Assembly: GCA_036558265.1 (NCBI GenBank)
Contig: DATBFY010000669.1
Location: forward strand, 1 to 21,788
DNA: 21,788 nucleotides
DNA from: RYN-433 sp036558265
GTDB lineage: Bacteria > Planctomycetota > Phycisphaerae > Tepidisphaerales > Tepidisphaeraceae
Direction: 5' to 3'
Shown: piece by piece, positions 1-7,781 of the stretch
Layout of the letters: every line of letters begins with the position of its first letter
How positions within the stretch are numbered: the first letter of the stretch is position 1
The notes under the pieces: model-generated
Seen by the model: only the letters and a program-made list of their open reading frames with translations
The model's database searches: none
Told to the model about the DNA's origin: nothing
Made by a program: the position numbers and the translations under genes

Positions 1-591
1 CTCGAACGGCGTCCCCCTGATCCAGTTGTGATCCCAGTGCACCGCCAGGTGCGCGGCGAACGGCGTGCCGATCAACCCCCTGGCGATCGCCGCCCGGATG
101 TAAGAGAAATGCGGCGCCCACCGACCGTTCTGATTCACCGCGAGCTTGAGCCCGCGCCGGTCCGCCAGATCCACCAATCGCTCGCCGACGTCCAGGTCCG
201 TCACGAACGGCTTCTGGCTCAGCACGTGCTTCCCCGCATTCAGCGCATCCGTAATGATGCCGACACGCTCGGCCGGGTGGGTGGTCACGTCCACGACGGC
301 GATATCATCGCGTTTGAGCAGCTCGCGATAGTCGGTGTAGACGGCCGCCTTCGGAAAGAATTGCCGCTGGCGATCCCGTGCCTTGGATTCCGTGCGACTG
401 CACAGCGCGACGACCTTGTAGCCTGCCGACTTGTAGGCGCGCAGGTGGTACTCGCTGATGCCGCCGCAGCCGATCAGGCCGATCCCAGGGCGATATCGCT
501 TCGGATCGCGCGGGCGGTACGCCAGGTCCGGCGCTGCGATCCGCCGCTCGCCCCTCTTCTCCGCCAACGCGTAATCTCGTTTCTTCGCCAT
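1..591 (-). CDS. Gfo/Idh/MocA family oxidoreductase, partial (C-terminus beyond left edge)
   Basis: The frame starts with ATG at 591 and stays open for 197 codons to the window edge, so the C-terminal part is missing. After about 35 variable residues comes a Rossmann nucleotide-binding start, GIGLIGCGGISEYH (GxGxxG type). The sugar-dehydrogenase signature HVLSQKPF follows, a QKP variant of the usual EKP whose lysine contacts cofactor and substrate. Members of this family oxidise or reduce sugars, inositols or aminosugars with NAD(P). The gene starts 14 bases after the stop of the preceding oxidoreductase on the same strand, so it is probably the last visible member of the operon. The substrate is unknown. 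The long N-terminal lead before the Rossmann fold is seen in several planctomycete members, some of which are exported, but there is no twin-arginine signal here. Confidence 0.9.
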   Translation of the reverse strand, partial: MAKKRDYALAEKRGERRIAAPDLAYRPRDPKRYRPGIGLIGCGGISEYHLRAYKSAGYKVVALCSRTESKARDRQRQFFPKAAVYTDYRELLKRDDIAVVDVTTHPAERVGIITDALNAGKHVLSQKPFVTDLDVGERLVDLADRRGLKLAVNQNGRWAPHFSYIRAAIARGLIGTPFAAHLAVHWDHNWIRGTPFE

Positions 592-605
592 GATGCGATG
601 GACGC

Positions 606-1679
606 CTATTGAACCAGGGGCACCGTCCGCCCCTCCCGCGCGCTCAGCACCGCCGAATCCACGATCTGCTGCCCGACCCGCGCGATCTGCGGCGACAGCG
701 GCCCTTCCACCGGCCGGCCGTTCGCCACGCAATCGATGAAGTACTGGATCGGGTTCTGAAACGGCGGCCGCAGTTCGTCCACGGGTATGACCTCCCCCGC
801 GCGATTGGCCTTGGTCTGCACGCGGATCGTCTCTTCGTAATCGTACGATGAGATGTTCCCCTCGCTCCCCACGATGACGAACCCGCACCTGGGCTGCGGC
901 TGCAGGACCCAGGGGTCGTTGAACGTGCCCCACCGCGTCTCGAACTTCGACAGCCCCCGCCGATAGCGCGCGATCGTGATACTGTGCTCGTCCACCTCCA
1001 ACCCCTGCGGCCGATCGACCACGCACGTCACCTCCAGCGGGGCCTCACCGCCGTGATACCACGTGCCCAGCGTCGTCCCGTAGCCCAGGTAATCCAGTAG
1101 CGAACCACCCCCGTGCGCCTTCTTGTAAAACCACGACGCGGGCTTTTCCCGCTCGACTTCTTCAGGCGTCACCTCCAGCTTGTCGGCCCGATGAAACAGC
1201 GGCCCGCGATTGCCGTCGTAATAGTGCACCTCGATCACGTCACCGACGCGTCCCTCATCGATGATCCGCTTGGCCGTGCGATGCGACGGGTACCACGCGA
1301 GAGGCCAGTTGATCGCCAGCACCCTGCCGGTCTTCCGCATGGCAGCGATCATCCGATCCGCCTCGGCCAGCGACGCGGCGAACGGCTTTTCCATCAGGAT
1401 GTGGACGCCGAACGGCGCAACCCGCTCGGTCCACTCGCCGTGATGCGCGGTGGCGGGGCACAGGATCACAACGTCGGGGCGCGTTGTCTCCAGGCACTGG
1501 CGATAGTCGGTGAAGATCCGCTCCGCCGGGATGTTGCAATTCGCTGCCGCCTGCCGCATCCGCTCCGGCTGCTCATCGCAGATGCCGACGATCTCGACGT
1601 CCGGGGCAAACGCCATGCGCAGGTTGTCCCCCATGTGCATGTGATCGAAGTTGATGCCGGCGACTTTCCAGCGTTTCAT
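606..1679 (-). CDS. Gfo/Idh/MocA family oxidoreductase
   Basis: A 357-residue protein, the usual length for a complete family member. The chosen ATG at 1679 overlaps the TGA of the upstream hydrolase (ATGA). A longer frame to 1811 only adds arginine/proline-rich residues antisense-like in composition. The N-terminal beta strand KRWKVAGIN leads into a Rossmann fold. HILMEKPFAASLAEAD near residues 93-108 is the EKP signature, with Lys98 the expected catalytic or binding lysine. The C-terminal half has the beta-sheet region typical of GFO_IDH_MocA_C. One oddity: the glycine-rich loop reads AGINFDHMHMGD instead of GxGxxG, so dinucleotide binding may differ or be weakened. It is coupled to the UlaG-like hydrolase and close to a second oxidoreductase, so the pair probably acts on consecutive or alternative forms of one sugar. 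Substrate not predictable. Confidence 0.9.
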   Translation of the reverse strand: MKRWKVAGINFDHMHMGDNLRMAFAPDVEIVGICDEQPERMRQAAANCNIPAERIFTDYRQCLETTRPDVVILCPATAHHGEWTERVAPFGVHILMEKPFAASLAEADRMIAAMRKTGRVLAINWPLAWYPSHRTAKRIIDEGRVGDVIEVHYYDGNRGPLFHRADKLEVTPEEVEREKPASWFYKKAHGGGSLLDYLGYGTTLGTWYHGGEAPLEVTCVVDRPQGLEVDEHSITIARYRRGLSKFETRWGTFNDPWVLQPQPRCGFVIVGSEGNISSYDYEETIRVQTKANRAGEVIPVDELRPPFQNPIQYFIDCVANGRPVEGPLSPQIARVGQQIVDSAVLSAREGRTVPLVQ

Positions 1680-2560
1680 GCGGGAAGCTCCGTGCTGCTG
1701 AACCGCTCGCCCTGCTGGAGGACGCGGTAGGGTTGGCCGAGGCGCTCGCATTCCGGGATGAACTCGTCGGCGGGGTCGGCGGTGTTGAACTCGAACATGT
1801 CGTAGTGACACGGGATGACGATGCGCGCGCCGATGTCCTTGGCGAGACGGGCGGCGTCGCGGCCGGACATGTTGCCGACCTTCCCGTTGATGGGAAGGAT
1901 GGCGACGTCGATGGGGGAAAAACCGCGCAGGTTCTCGACCATCCCGTCGTACACGACGGTGTCGCCGGAGTGGTAGATTGTCCGACTCCGGTAGCGGCAG
2001 ACGTAGCCGAGGTAAAGATGGTAACCGTCGGCGTCAAATTGGATCGTGTCATGGGCGGCGGGAACCGCCGTGAATTCGATCTTGCAGACTTCGCGCTGCT
2101 CCCAGGCGTCCATCGGCGACGTTAGAAAGTCCAATATCTGGAGACGCTCCCAAGCCATTTCATCATTTGCGGCCGCATAAAGCAGGTGTGGTCCAATGGC
2201 CGTCTCGGCCGAATTACCCATGGAGATCCATCGCGCCTGCACAGCCCGGCAGATAGGGACGAGCGTCTCCGCGTCCAGATGGTCGGTGTGCCCGTGGGTA
2301 GACGTGATGATGTCGATGAAGTCGAGCCGCTCGGGCGCGATCACTCGCTCGGAAATTCGCACGTGCGGTTTTGCGGTGCCGGCGTACTTTTTCGTCAGGG
2401 AGTCAGAGAGATACGGGTCGAACAGGACGTGTCGCCCATGGCACTGCATGAGGAAGCCGCTCTGCCCCAACCACCAGAGACGGAGCGCATCCGAATGATC
2501 GTCGCGGCAGGCGGCGACATCCGCAAGAAACGCGTCATCTTGGAGGAACGGCTTCTTCAT
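1676..2560 (-). CDS. MBL-fold metal-dependent hydrolase, UlaG (L-ascorbate-6-phosphate lactonase)-like
   Basis: A 294-residue metallo-beta-lactamase-fold protein. The start at 2560 gives MKKPFLQDDAF and lies 11 bases after the stop of the MetE-like gene. Upstream in-frame codons overlap that gene and look non-coding. Metal ligands are visible: HGHTDH at residues 89-94, a histidine at 170 (AAHDT), the aspartate of HSGDT at 200 and IPCHYDMF around 252. The ending of that last motif and the overall length match the UlaG-like branch, whose founding member opens the lactone of L-ascorbate 6-phosphate. Here it sits among sugar oxidoreductases, so hydrolysis of a sugar lactone made by a Gfo/Idh enzyme is a reasonable inference, not a demonstrated role. 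It is cytoplasmic, with no signal peptide. Its TGA overlaps the next start, which suggests coupled translation. Confidence 0.88.
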   Translation of the reverse strand: MKKPFLQDDAFLADVAACRDDHSDALRLWWLGQSGFLMQCHGRHVLFDPYLSDSLTKKYAGTAKPHVRISERVIAPERLDFIDIITSTHGHTDHLDAETLVPICRAVQARWISMGNSAETAIGPHLLYAAANDEMAWERLQILDFLTSPMDAWEQREVCKIEFTAVPAAHDTIQFDADGYHLYLGYVCRYRSRTIYHSGDTVVYDGMVENLRGFSPIDVAILPINGKVGNMSGRDAARLAKDIGARIVIPCHYDMFEFNTADPADEFIPECERLGQPYRVLQQGERFSSTELPA

Positions 2561-2571
2561 ACGCGGCACGC

Positions 2572-3627
2572 TCAAAGCCCGAGCTCCTTCCGCACGACCC
2601 TCACCCCCTCCACCATATTCACCAGCTTCTGCCGTGCCGCCCACCGCGCCGTCTGACTCAACCCGCAATCCGGTGCGAACACCAGGCGCTCCGCCGGGGC
2701 GTGTTTCAGGCACAATCGCACCCGCTCCGCCACGTCCTCTGGCGTCTCCACGTAATAGCTCTTCACGTCGATGATCCCCACGGCCACGTCCATGCGCCTG
2801 GCGACCACCCCGATGGCCTCGATCTCGGCGAACTCCCGGCTGGCCATCTCCAGGTGCATCTCGTCCACCTTCATGTCCAGGAACGCCGGAAACATCGGCG
2901 CGTATCGTCGCGGTCCCACCGCGCGCCCCTTGTAATTGCCAAAGCACAAGTGCGTCCCGATGCGGCACCGCCCGACCACCGGCTCGACGGTGCGATTGAA
3001 GATCTCGACGAAGCGTCGCGGGTCCTCGCGGTGGGCGTAACAGCTCATCGACGGCTCATCGACGCAGATCTCACGGCAGCCGGTCTTCACCAGCGCCTCC
3101 AACTCCGATCTCACGATCGGCAAGAGTGCCTCCGTCAGCGCCCAGCGATCCTTGTACCGCTCGTTCGGCGCCAACCGTCCCGACAACGTATATGGTCCCG
3201 GCACCGACGCCTTCAAGACCACCTGCTGGTGCGGGCTGGCCGCTTCAGTGGCTAGCAGCTTTCGTGCTCTCTCGTACTCCTCCACCGCCCCCAGAGCCCG
3301 CGGCGCCCGCAGTTCTCCCGTGACGCGGTGTTTGCCCCTCTGGTCATGCGCCGGCGGCCCGAACCGCCGCGGCGGCTGACCCTCCAGCTCGATCCCCTCC
3401 AGGTACCCGTAAAACGACAGGTTGAAATCCAGCCGCGTCTGCTCGCCGTCCGTCACAACGTCCAGGCCGGCCCGAAGTTGGTCGGCCAAGGCGCAGGTGA
3501 CGGCATCCTCCTGCATCTCCTTCAAATCGTCCGGCCCGAACCGCTCGAGGTTCTGCGAAGCGAATTCCAGCCACCCCGGGAAGGGGTAGCTGCCGATGAC
3601 GCTCGTTCGAAGGGGTCGTTCTTTCAT
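2572..3627 (-). CDS. Cobalamin-independent methionine synthase (MetE) C-terminal-domain-like protein
   Basis: A 351-residue single-domain protein of the MetE/UROD-like TIM-barrel superfamily. Visible motifs are VIGSYPFPGW near the N-terminus, DVVTDGEQTRLDF at 56-68 (the DGE region), CVDEPSMSCY at 188-197, GTHLCFGNYKG at 224-234 and FAPDCGLSQTARW at 317-329. His226, Cys228 and Cys321 fit the zinc ligands that activate the thiol acceptor in MetE. It is about half the length of full MetE (about 750 residues) and lacks the N-terminal barrel, as in archaeal-type cores. It may therefore transfer methyl groups to or from another thiol or small molecule, and real methionine synthesis is uncertain. 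Its ATG overlaps the stop of a possible tiny upstream ORF (ATGA), and an MBL hydrolase follows after 11 bases. MetE-core proteins beside Gfo/Idh enzymes recur in planctomycetes as far as I recall. Confidence 0.85.
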   Translation of the reverse strand: MKERPLRTSVIGSYPFPGWLEFASQNLERFGPDDLKEMQEDAVTCALADQLRAGLDVVTDGEQTRLDFNLSFYGYLEGIELEGQPPRRFGPPAHDQRGKHRVTGELRAPRALGAVEEYERARKLLATEAASPHQQVVLKASVPGPYTLSGRLAPNERYKDRWALTEALLPIVRSELEALVKTGCREICVDEPSMSCYAHREDPRRFVEIFNRTVEPVVGRCRIGTHLCFGNYKGRAVGPRRYAPMFPAFLDMKVDEMHLEMASREFAEIEAIGVVARRMDVAVGIIDVKSYYVETPEDVAERVRLCLKHAPAERLVFAPDCGLSQTARWAARQKLVNMVEGVRVVRKELGL

Positions 3628-3749
3628 GACTGTCCTGATCCTTCATCCCGGCGCTCGAGCGGGTCGCGCGGATAGATCCCGGCCATCATCAGGGCGTCCC
3701 GAAGCACGACCCGCGGAGGATCGTTGATTGCCAACACCTGCACGGTCAC
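3624..3749 (-). CDS. Possible small ORF of about 41-50 residues, unknown
   Basis: This frame begins with GTG at 3749, or TTG at 3776 whose TTGA would overlap the preceding gene's stop. It ends in a TGA that overlaps the metE-like ATG as ATGA. The peptide contains TVQVLAINDPPRVVLRDAL and MMAGIYPRDP, with third-position G/C high in the middle as in neighbouring genes. I recognise no family. Support comes only from the open frame, codon composition and the four-base overlap seen throughout this operon. Neither start has a Shine-Dalgarno sequence. The last residues are encoded by a short stretch resembling two GGATGAA heptads. It could equally be an untranslated spacer or a re-initiation relay. 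Confidence 0.3.
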   Translation of the reverse strand: MTVQVLAINDPPRVVLRDALMMAGIYPRDPLERRDEGSGQS

Positions 3750-3772
3750 CCGACCGACGGCTGACAGCCCGA

Positions 3773-3994
3773 TCAATGGAGCAACATCAGAAATGTGTTG
3801 GCCGCGACCAGAGTGTCCAGTTCGGACTTCTCATCGGGCGCCAGTTCGAAATGCGCCCGCCGCGCCAGTTCTGCGTAGCGATCCTTATCCTGTTGCGTAA
3901 GGCCGAGCGACAAGAAGTACCGTGCGACTTCCGGCGGCAGGTCCGCTTCCCCCGGCGCGACGATCCGATCCCAGATTCGATCTGATGCGCTCAT
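3773..3994 (-). CDS. Small conserved hypothetical protein, 73 residues
   Basis: The sequence MSASDRIWDRIVAPGEADL, followed by PEVARYFLSLGL and a charged helical region, recalls short planctomycete proteins of the form WDRVIxP...LSPExARxILxLxF...DxxRxxELxxKAxxGxLTxxExxEL, which are all-helical and of unknown function. In the relatives I recall, the chain continues past the final LMLL with SKAR-type residues. Here it ends at LMLLH, so it may be slightly truncated. It opens the second minus-strand unit, 58 bases after the SIS gene, and has no clear Shine-Dalgarno. A TAGAAT hexamer six bases upstream of the ATG would fit a leaderless message. Family resemblance is from memory and moderate. Confidence 0.6.
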   Translation of the reverse strand: MSASDRIWDRIVAPGEADLPPEVARYFLSLGLTQQDKDRYAELARRAHFELAPDEKSELDTLVAANTFLMLLH

Positions 3995-4000
3995 GCGGTC

Positions 4001-4006
4001 ATTCTA
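4001..4006 (-). promoter_or_regulatory. Candidate -10 box (TAGAAT) for a leaderless transcript
   Basis: On the minus strand TAGAAT lies exactly six bases before the ATG of the 73-residue gene. Transcription would then begin at or beside the start codon. No convincing -35 is present at 16-18 bases, and no ribosome binding site lies between. The position, in the only sizeable gap of the minus-strand block, makes it a plausible start of the second transcription unit. Confidence 0.25.
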
Positions 4007-4052
4007 CTCCCAAGCGTGCCGGTTCGCGAACTCAGCTCCTTCCAGGCATGTC

Positions 4053-4832
4053 TCAGTGACCCAGCCCCAGGTACAACTTCGCCAGCCGATGCGCGTGCTC
4101 GTCGTACGCGGCTTCGAACAACGCCGTCGCGCGCTCTTGGCCAACGATCGCCCCCGCGGTCAGCACGCTCGGCGGTTGGCCGGCGCGGGTCAGGCGCTCG
4201 GCAACCTCGGCCTTGATCGCGTTGATGATCATCACTCCCCCTGCCGTGCTTGCGGGACTCACGGGGGTGTCCAGGCCTTCGATCTTGACCATCGCATCGC
4301 CCACGGGGGCGCCGGTGTCCAGCACGAGGTCTGCGAAGTCTTGCAAGCGCAGGCCCCGCGAGTCTTTGGATTCGCTTGCCTCGGAATGGCGTCGGCTGAC
4401 GAGCGCGACGACCCGCATGCCGACCTTTTTGAACCCCTCGGCCATCTCGATGGGGACGCGATTGCAGCCGCTTGACGAGATGACCAAGGCGCTGTCTTCC
4501 TGGGACAGGGCATAGTTGCGCAGGATTCGCTCCGCCAGGCCGCTCACGTTTTCCAGGAACATGGCCTGGCGCTGGCCATTGGCGCCGACGACCAGGTTAT
4601 GAAAGGTCAGCGAGAGTTCCACGATGGGGTTGAAGCCGGGAAACGAGCCATAGCGCGGCCACATCTCTTCGACAAGGATTCGTGAATGTCCCGATCCGAA
4701 ACAGTGGACCATTCGCCCGGCGAGGATGGTCGCGGCGAACCAGTCGGCGGCCTGGCGGATCGCGGGCATCTGGGCCTGGACGATTTCGATCAGGCCGCGG
4801 CACTTTGAAAGATAATCTTCACCGGGTGTCAT
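4053..4832 (-). CDS. SIS-domain phosphosugar-binding protein (sugar isomerase domain, COG4821/UPF0309-like)
   Basis: A 259-residue single SIS-domain protein. HCFGSGHSRI at residues 43-52 is the first phosphosugar-binding loop and VISSSGCN at 117-124 the second. DTGAPVGDA near 172-180 is typical of this cytoplasmic subfamily. SIS proteins bind phosphorylated sugars and act as isomerases, etherases or regulators. The neighbouring ROK kinase could supply the phosphosugar. The start overlaps the stop of the ROK gene by one base (TAATG), so the two are probably translated together. Length is normal for UPF0309-type proteins and shorter than two-domain GlmS. A MurNAc-6-phosphate etherase or amino-sugar isomerase role is possible, but the MurQ signature is not visible. 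Confidence 0.87.
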   Translation of the reverse strand: MTPGEDYLSKCRGLIEIVQAQMPAIRQAADWFAATILAGRMVHCFGSGHSRILVEEMWPRYGSFPGFNPIVELSLTFHNLVVGANGQRQAMFLENVSGLAERILRNYALSQEDSALVISSSGCNRVPIEMAEGFKKVGMRVVALVSRRHSEASESKDSRGLRLQDFADLVLDTGAPVGDAMVKIEGLDTPVSPASTAGGVMIINAIKAEVAERLTRAGQPPSVLTAGAIVGQERATALFEAAYDEHAHRLAKLYLGLGH

Positions 4833-5716
4833 TACTTCTCACTGTTTTGCATTGCGTTCCAGGCAGCGCCGATCGCGCCGGCGTACTCGCCCAGGGCGGC
4901 TGGGACGATCTGGACGTGCTCGCCTTCGAGGCTCCACTCGATCCGCGACACCTTGTCCTTCAGCGGCGCGAAGAGCGCGTCGGCGGCGACGGCGATCCCG
5001 CCGCCGATGATTACGATTTGGGGATCCAGGACGTTGATCAGCGATGCGATGCCGCACGCCAGGGCGTCGAGAGAGCGCTCCCAGATGCGGGCGGCCGCTT
5101 GATCGCCGTTGCGGTATGCGTCGATCAGCGCGTGGGTCGTCCTGAAGCATCCGGCGGATCGCTCGGAGATGGAATAGTTTCCGATCATTGCTTCGAGGCT
5201 ACCGGGGGTATTGGCGATGTCGGGCGGGGCGTCGATGTCGAGGCAGATATGGCCCAGATGGCCCGCCCTTCCCAGATGGCCGCGGAGAAGTCGTCCGTCC
5301 ACCATGGCCGCGCCACCGACGCCGGTGCCCAGGGTCAGGAGGATGACATTGCTCGCGGCGCGGGCTGCGCCCTGCCAGACCTCGCCAAGGAGGGCGGCCT
5401 GGGCGTCATTGAGGACGGGGACGGGACGGCCGAGATACTGGCTCCAGTTCAGGCACTGCACTTCGGCGAGTCGGCCGCGCATCCAGCGGATGGACGCGCC
5501 GTCGGCGCGGGCGACGCCCGGGGCGGCGATGCCGACGCGATCGGCGCGACCGTGTTTGAGTTCGAGATCCGCCAGGTGAGACTTGACGCGCGCGGGCCAG
5601 TCGGGGGACTCGGCGTGGGTTTCCATCGTATGCCGGAACAGCACCTCGCGTGACGCGGTGACGCCGACGGCTTTGACGTTGGTGACGCCGATGTCGATGC
5701 CGATGGCGTGACTCAC
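4832..5716 (-). CDS. ROK family sugar kinase (possibly N-acylaminosugar or glucose kinase)
   Basis: A 294-residue protein with GTG start at 5716, chosen because it gives VSHAIGIDIGVTNVKAVG and overlaps the SDR stop as GTGA. An in-frame extension upstream runs through the SDR gene and is not credible. The phosphate-1 motif DIGVTNVK lies at 8-15, LNDAQAALLGE at 102-112 carries the likely catalytic Asp104, and LTLGTGVGGAAMVDG forms the phosphate-2 loop. GRAGHLGH at 149-156 matches the ROK His region. The usual CxCGxxGCxE zinc site is not conserved: the segment reads ICLDIDAPPD then PGSLEAM, with serine at the GC(x)E cysteine position. It should phosphorylate a sugar with ATP in the cytoplasm and feed the SIS protein next to it. 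Specificity cannot be assigned. Confidence 0.9.
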   Translation of the reverse strand: MSHAIGIDIGVTNVKAVGVTASREVLFRHTMETHAESPDWPARVKSHLADLELKHGRADRVGIAAPGVARADGASIRWMRGRLAEVQCLNWSQYLGRPVPVLNDAQAALLGEVWQGAARAASNVILLTLGTGVGGAAMVDGRLLRGHLGRAGHLGHICLDIDAPPDIANTPGSLEAMIGNYSISERSAGCFRTTHALIDAYRNGDQAAARIWERSLDALACGIASLINVLDPQIVIIGGGIAVAADALFAPLKDKVSRIEWSLEGEHVQIVPAALGEYAGAIGAAWNAMQNSEK

Positions 5717-6510
5717 GAAACCCGCCCTTCGCTGACGGACCATCCACCGTCGATGGCCAACACCTGGCCGGTGATGAACTTGGCCTGATCGGAAAGCAAA
5801 AAGACCACGGCGGCGTCGAGATCCGTTGGGACACCAACCCGGCCGCCATCGAGCGGTTGCTTGCTGCGCACGAAGGCGGCGATCTTCTCGTCGCCGACCG
5901 CGCGCTGGGACATGGGGGTTTCGATCAGTCCGGGGCCGAGGACGTTGAAGCGGATGTTGTGCGGCGCGTAATACGCGGCTGCGGATCGGGTCAGGCCGAC
6001 GATCGCGCTCTTGGCGGCGGAATAGGCGACGGTGGCGAAATACTGGGGCGACGGGGAGGAAGCGAGGACCGAGCCGGCGTTTAACACAGCGCCGCCACTC
6101 CCCTGCTTGAGAAACTGCCGCACGGCGGCGCGGTTCGACAAAAACAGAGAAGTCAAATTGAGGCGAATCGTATCCTCCCAACCCGCATCCGTGACCTCGT
6201 GGAGCGGGCCGTCGCCCATCTTGCGACCACTACCTCCAGCGACGTGGTAGAGGGCGTCGAGACGGCCAAAGCGTGAGACGGCGGTGTCGATGGCTTGCTG
6301 GGCGGTGGCGGGAAGGGTGGCGTCTCCGGGAAGGACCTGCGCGGCGTCGCCGAGGGCTTTGCGCGCGGGTTCGACGTGTTCGTCATCGCGGCCGAGGCAG
6401 ACGACTTGTGCGCCGGCGGCGAGGAGGGCGCGGGCGCCGGAAAGGCCCAGGCCGCTGGTCCCGCCGATGATGACGATCACCTTGTCGTGCAGCAGGGGTG
6501 GGGGTTGCAC
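5713..6510 (-). CDS. Short-chain dehydrogenase/reductase (SDR)
   Basis: A classical SDR of 265 residues if begun at the GTG at 6510, ten residues before the first strand (KVIVIIGGTSGLG). A TTG at 6609 would overlap the DUF2264 stop but adds about 33 proline-rich residues unlike any SDR. Cofactor loop GGTSGLG is at 16-22, HVAGGSG at 89-95 replaces the usual NNAG, and LNAGS near 143-147 probably supplies the serine. YSAAK at 163-167 is the catalytic Tyr-Lys pair. The C-terminal FITGQVLAIDGGWS is the standard family ending. It probably oxidises or reduces a sugar hydroxyl with NAD(P). It is flanked by DUF2264 and the ROK kinase, and its TGA overlaps the kinase GTG. No Shine-Dalgarno precedes the chosen GTG, so the start carries some doubt. 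Confidence 0.9.
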   Translation of the reverse strand: MQPPPLLHDKVIVIIGGTSGLGLSGARALLAAGAQVVCLGRDDEHVEPARKALGDAAQVLPGDATLPATAQQAIDTAVSRFGRLDALYHVAGGSGRKMGDGPLHEVTDAGWEDTIRLNLTSLFLSNRAAVRQFLKQGSGGAVLNAGSVLASSPSPQYFATVAYSAAKSAIVGLTRSAAAYYAPHNIRFNVLGPGLIETPMSQRAVGDEKIAAFVRSKQPLDGGRVGVPTDLDAAVVFLLSDQAKFITGQVLAIDGGWSVSEGRVS

Positions 6511-6605
6511 GGCATGACGATAATGGAGAGTGGGGCGGGAGGCCAGATGAGATGGCCTGGGGAGGGGGCACGGAGCAGGCCGGACGCCTAGACCACAATA
6601 AAATC

Positions 6606-7775
6606 TCAATCTTTGATCGCGTGGTCGGCGGCGAGGTCCTGACCGTTCCAGGCCCGGAGGCTGGTCCAGTCGCTGGGAGGATCGGTCCAGAATTCGTCAT
6701 CTGGTGGCAGGCCCAGGGGCAGAAGGCCGGCGGTGCAGAGGTAGAGGCTGCCCGTTGAGATGTAGGGTTCGCCGATGCCGGGCTGGTGGCCGCAGAAACC
6801 GATGGTCAGCCAGCCGCCTTCGTCGAAGGTGGCTTTAGCGTCTATCATTCGGCGAATGACGGCGGTGAGGGCGCAGCGGACCTGGCCGGGCGAGATGCGC
6901 TCCGGGAGCTGGTGCCGCAGGGCCATCTGCCCGAGCAGTTGGAAGGCGCCGAAGCGGTAGGCGAGGCTTCGTCCGATCGGCGGAAACGTGCCCTCAGGCG
7001 AGATGAGTCGTTCCTGGATGGCGGCGTAGCGTTTGGCGCGGTCGATGACTTTCGGGTGCAAGTCGTCCCAGCGCTTGTCCTTGGCGCGGACGGCTTCCAG
7101 CACGTCGATCAGCATCGGCTGGATCACGAAGCTGTTGTAGTAATCCCAATGAAACACCGGCCCGTCGCCGTAGAAGCCGTCGCCCTTGTACCATTCCATG
7201 TGGCGGCGCACGGCCGCGTCCACGGGCTCGACGCGCCAGGACTGACCGGCCGAGCAGAGGAAGGCCTCGACCATGGCGGAGAACATCATCCAGTTGTTCA
7301 TGCCAGGTTTGATGGCGCGGGTGGATTGAAGGGCCGCGAGGAGGTTCTGCTTGGCTGGGTCGGGCAGCGCTTGCCAGAGTTGGCGGGGGGCGCGGAGCAG
7401 CGCGTGGGCGAGGAAGGCAGCGTCCACGAGGGGCTGGCCGCCTTCGGTGAAATTCATGTGATCGGGAGACTTGGGATCGGCGGCCTGTGCGATGGCGCGG
7501 CGGGCGAGGTCGGCGAGGTCGGTGCGAAGCCGGGTCTCTTCATCGGTGCCGGCGAGGCCAAGCTCGAGCCAGGGCGCCAGGCCCGTGAGCGTTCGGGCGA
7601 GGGCCTCGAGGTGCGTGACCTTGGCGCGATTGGCTTGCTGGCCGGGAGCGGACTCGACGGGCATGGTGGCATGGAGGCGGCCTGCAGCGCAGGCGGCCAG
7701 GACGGGGCGGGCAATGCGGGTGGCAACATTGATCCAGAACTTGCGATCGTCGGGGCCGGTTGCGGGATTGGGCAT
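6606..7775 (-). CDS. DUF2264 domain-containing protein
   Basis: A 389-residue protein recognised by the DUF2264 core around residues 198-221, with GDGFYGDGPVFHWDYYNSF followed by VIQPM. Other conserved-looking parts are the early DRKFWINVATRIARPVL and NNWMMFSAMVEAFL near 160-172. The family is thought to have an (alpha/alpha)-barrel fold like glycoside hydrolases or lyases and commonly sits in polysaccharide-degradation gene sets. Its enzymatic role is unproven. There is no signal peptide, so an intracellular action on an oligosaccharide is likely. It is the first gene of the minus-strand block. An AATAAT box six bases before the ATG, with TTGAGT 16 bases further up, would make the message leaderless. 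No Shine-Dalgarno is visible. Confidence 0.85.
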   Translation of the reverse strand: MPNPATGPDDRKFWINVATRIARPVLAACAAGRLHATMPVESAPGQQANRAKVTHLEALARTLTGLAPWLELGLAGTDEETRLRTDLADLARRAIAQAADPKSPDHMNFTEGGQPLVDAAFLAHALLRAPRQLWQALPDPAKQNLLAALQSTRAIKPGMNNWMMFSAMVEAFLCSAGQSWRVEPVDAAVRRHMEWYKGDGFYGDGPVFHWDYYNSFVIQPMLIDVLEAVRAKDKRWDDLHPKVIDRAKRYAAIQERLISPEGTFPPIGRSLAYRFGAFQLLGQMALRHQLPERISPGQVRCALTAVIRRMIDAKATFDEGGWLTIGFCGHQPGIGEPYISTGSLYLCTAGLLPLGLPPDDEFWTDPPSDWTSLRAWNGQDLAADHAIKD

Positions 7776-7781
7776 GGGGTG

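Noticed and set aside
3636..3654. GGATGAAGGATCAGG as a remnant of the GGATGAA element before the MetE-like gene
   Set aside because: About two units only, with no inverted arm. Chance similarity is likely.
5717..6181. N-terminal extension of the ROK kinase frame
   Set aside because: Runs through the SDR gene in another frame and adds Arg/Pro-rich residues before the first strand. GTG 5716 fits the family start and the GTGA overlap.
6511..6609. TTG start for the SDR gene overlapping the DUF2264 stop
   Set aside because: The added residues are proline-rich and unlike SDR N-termini. The GTG at 6510 places the fold at the usual distance.
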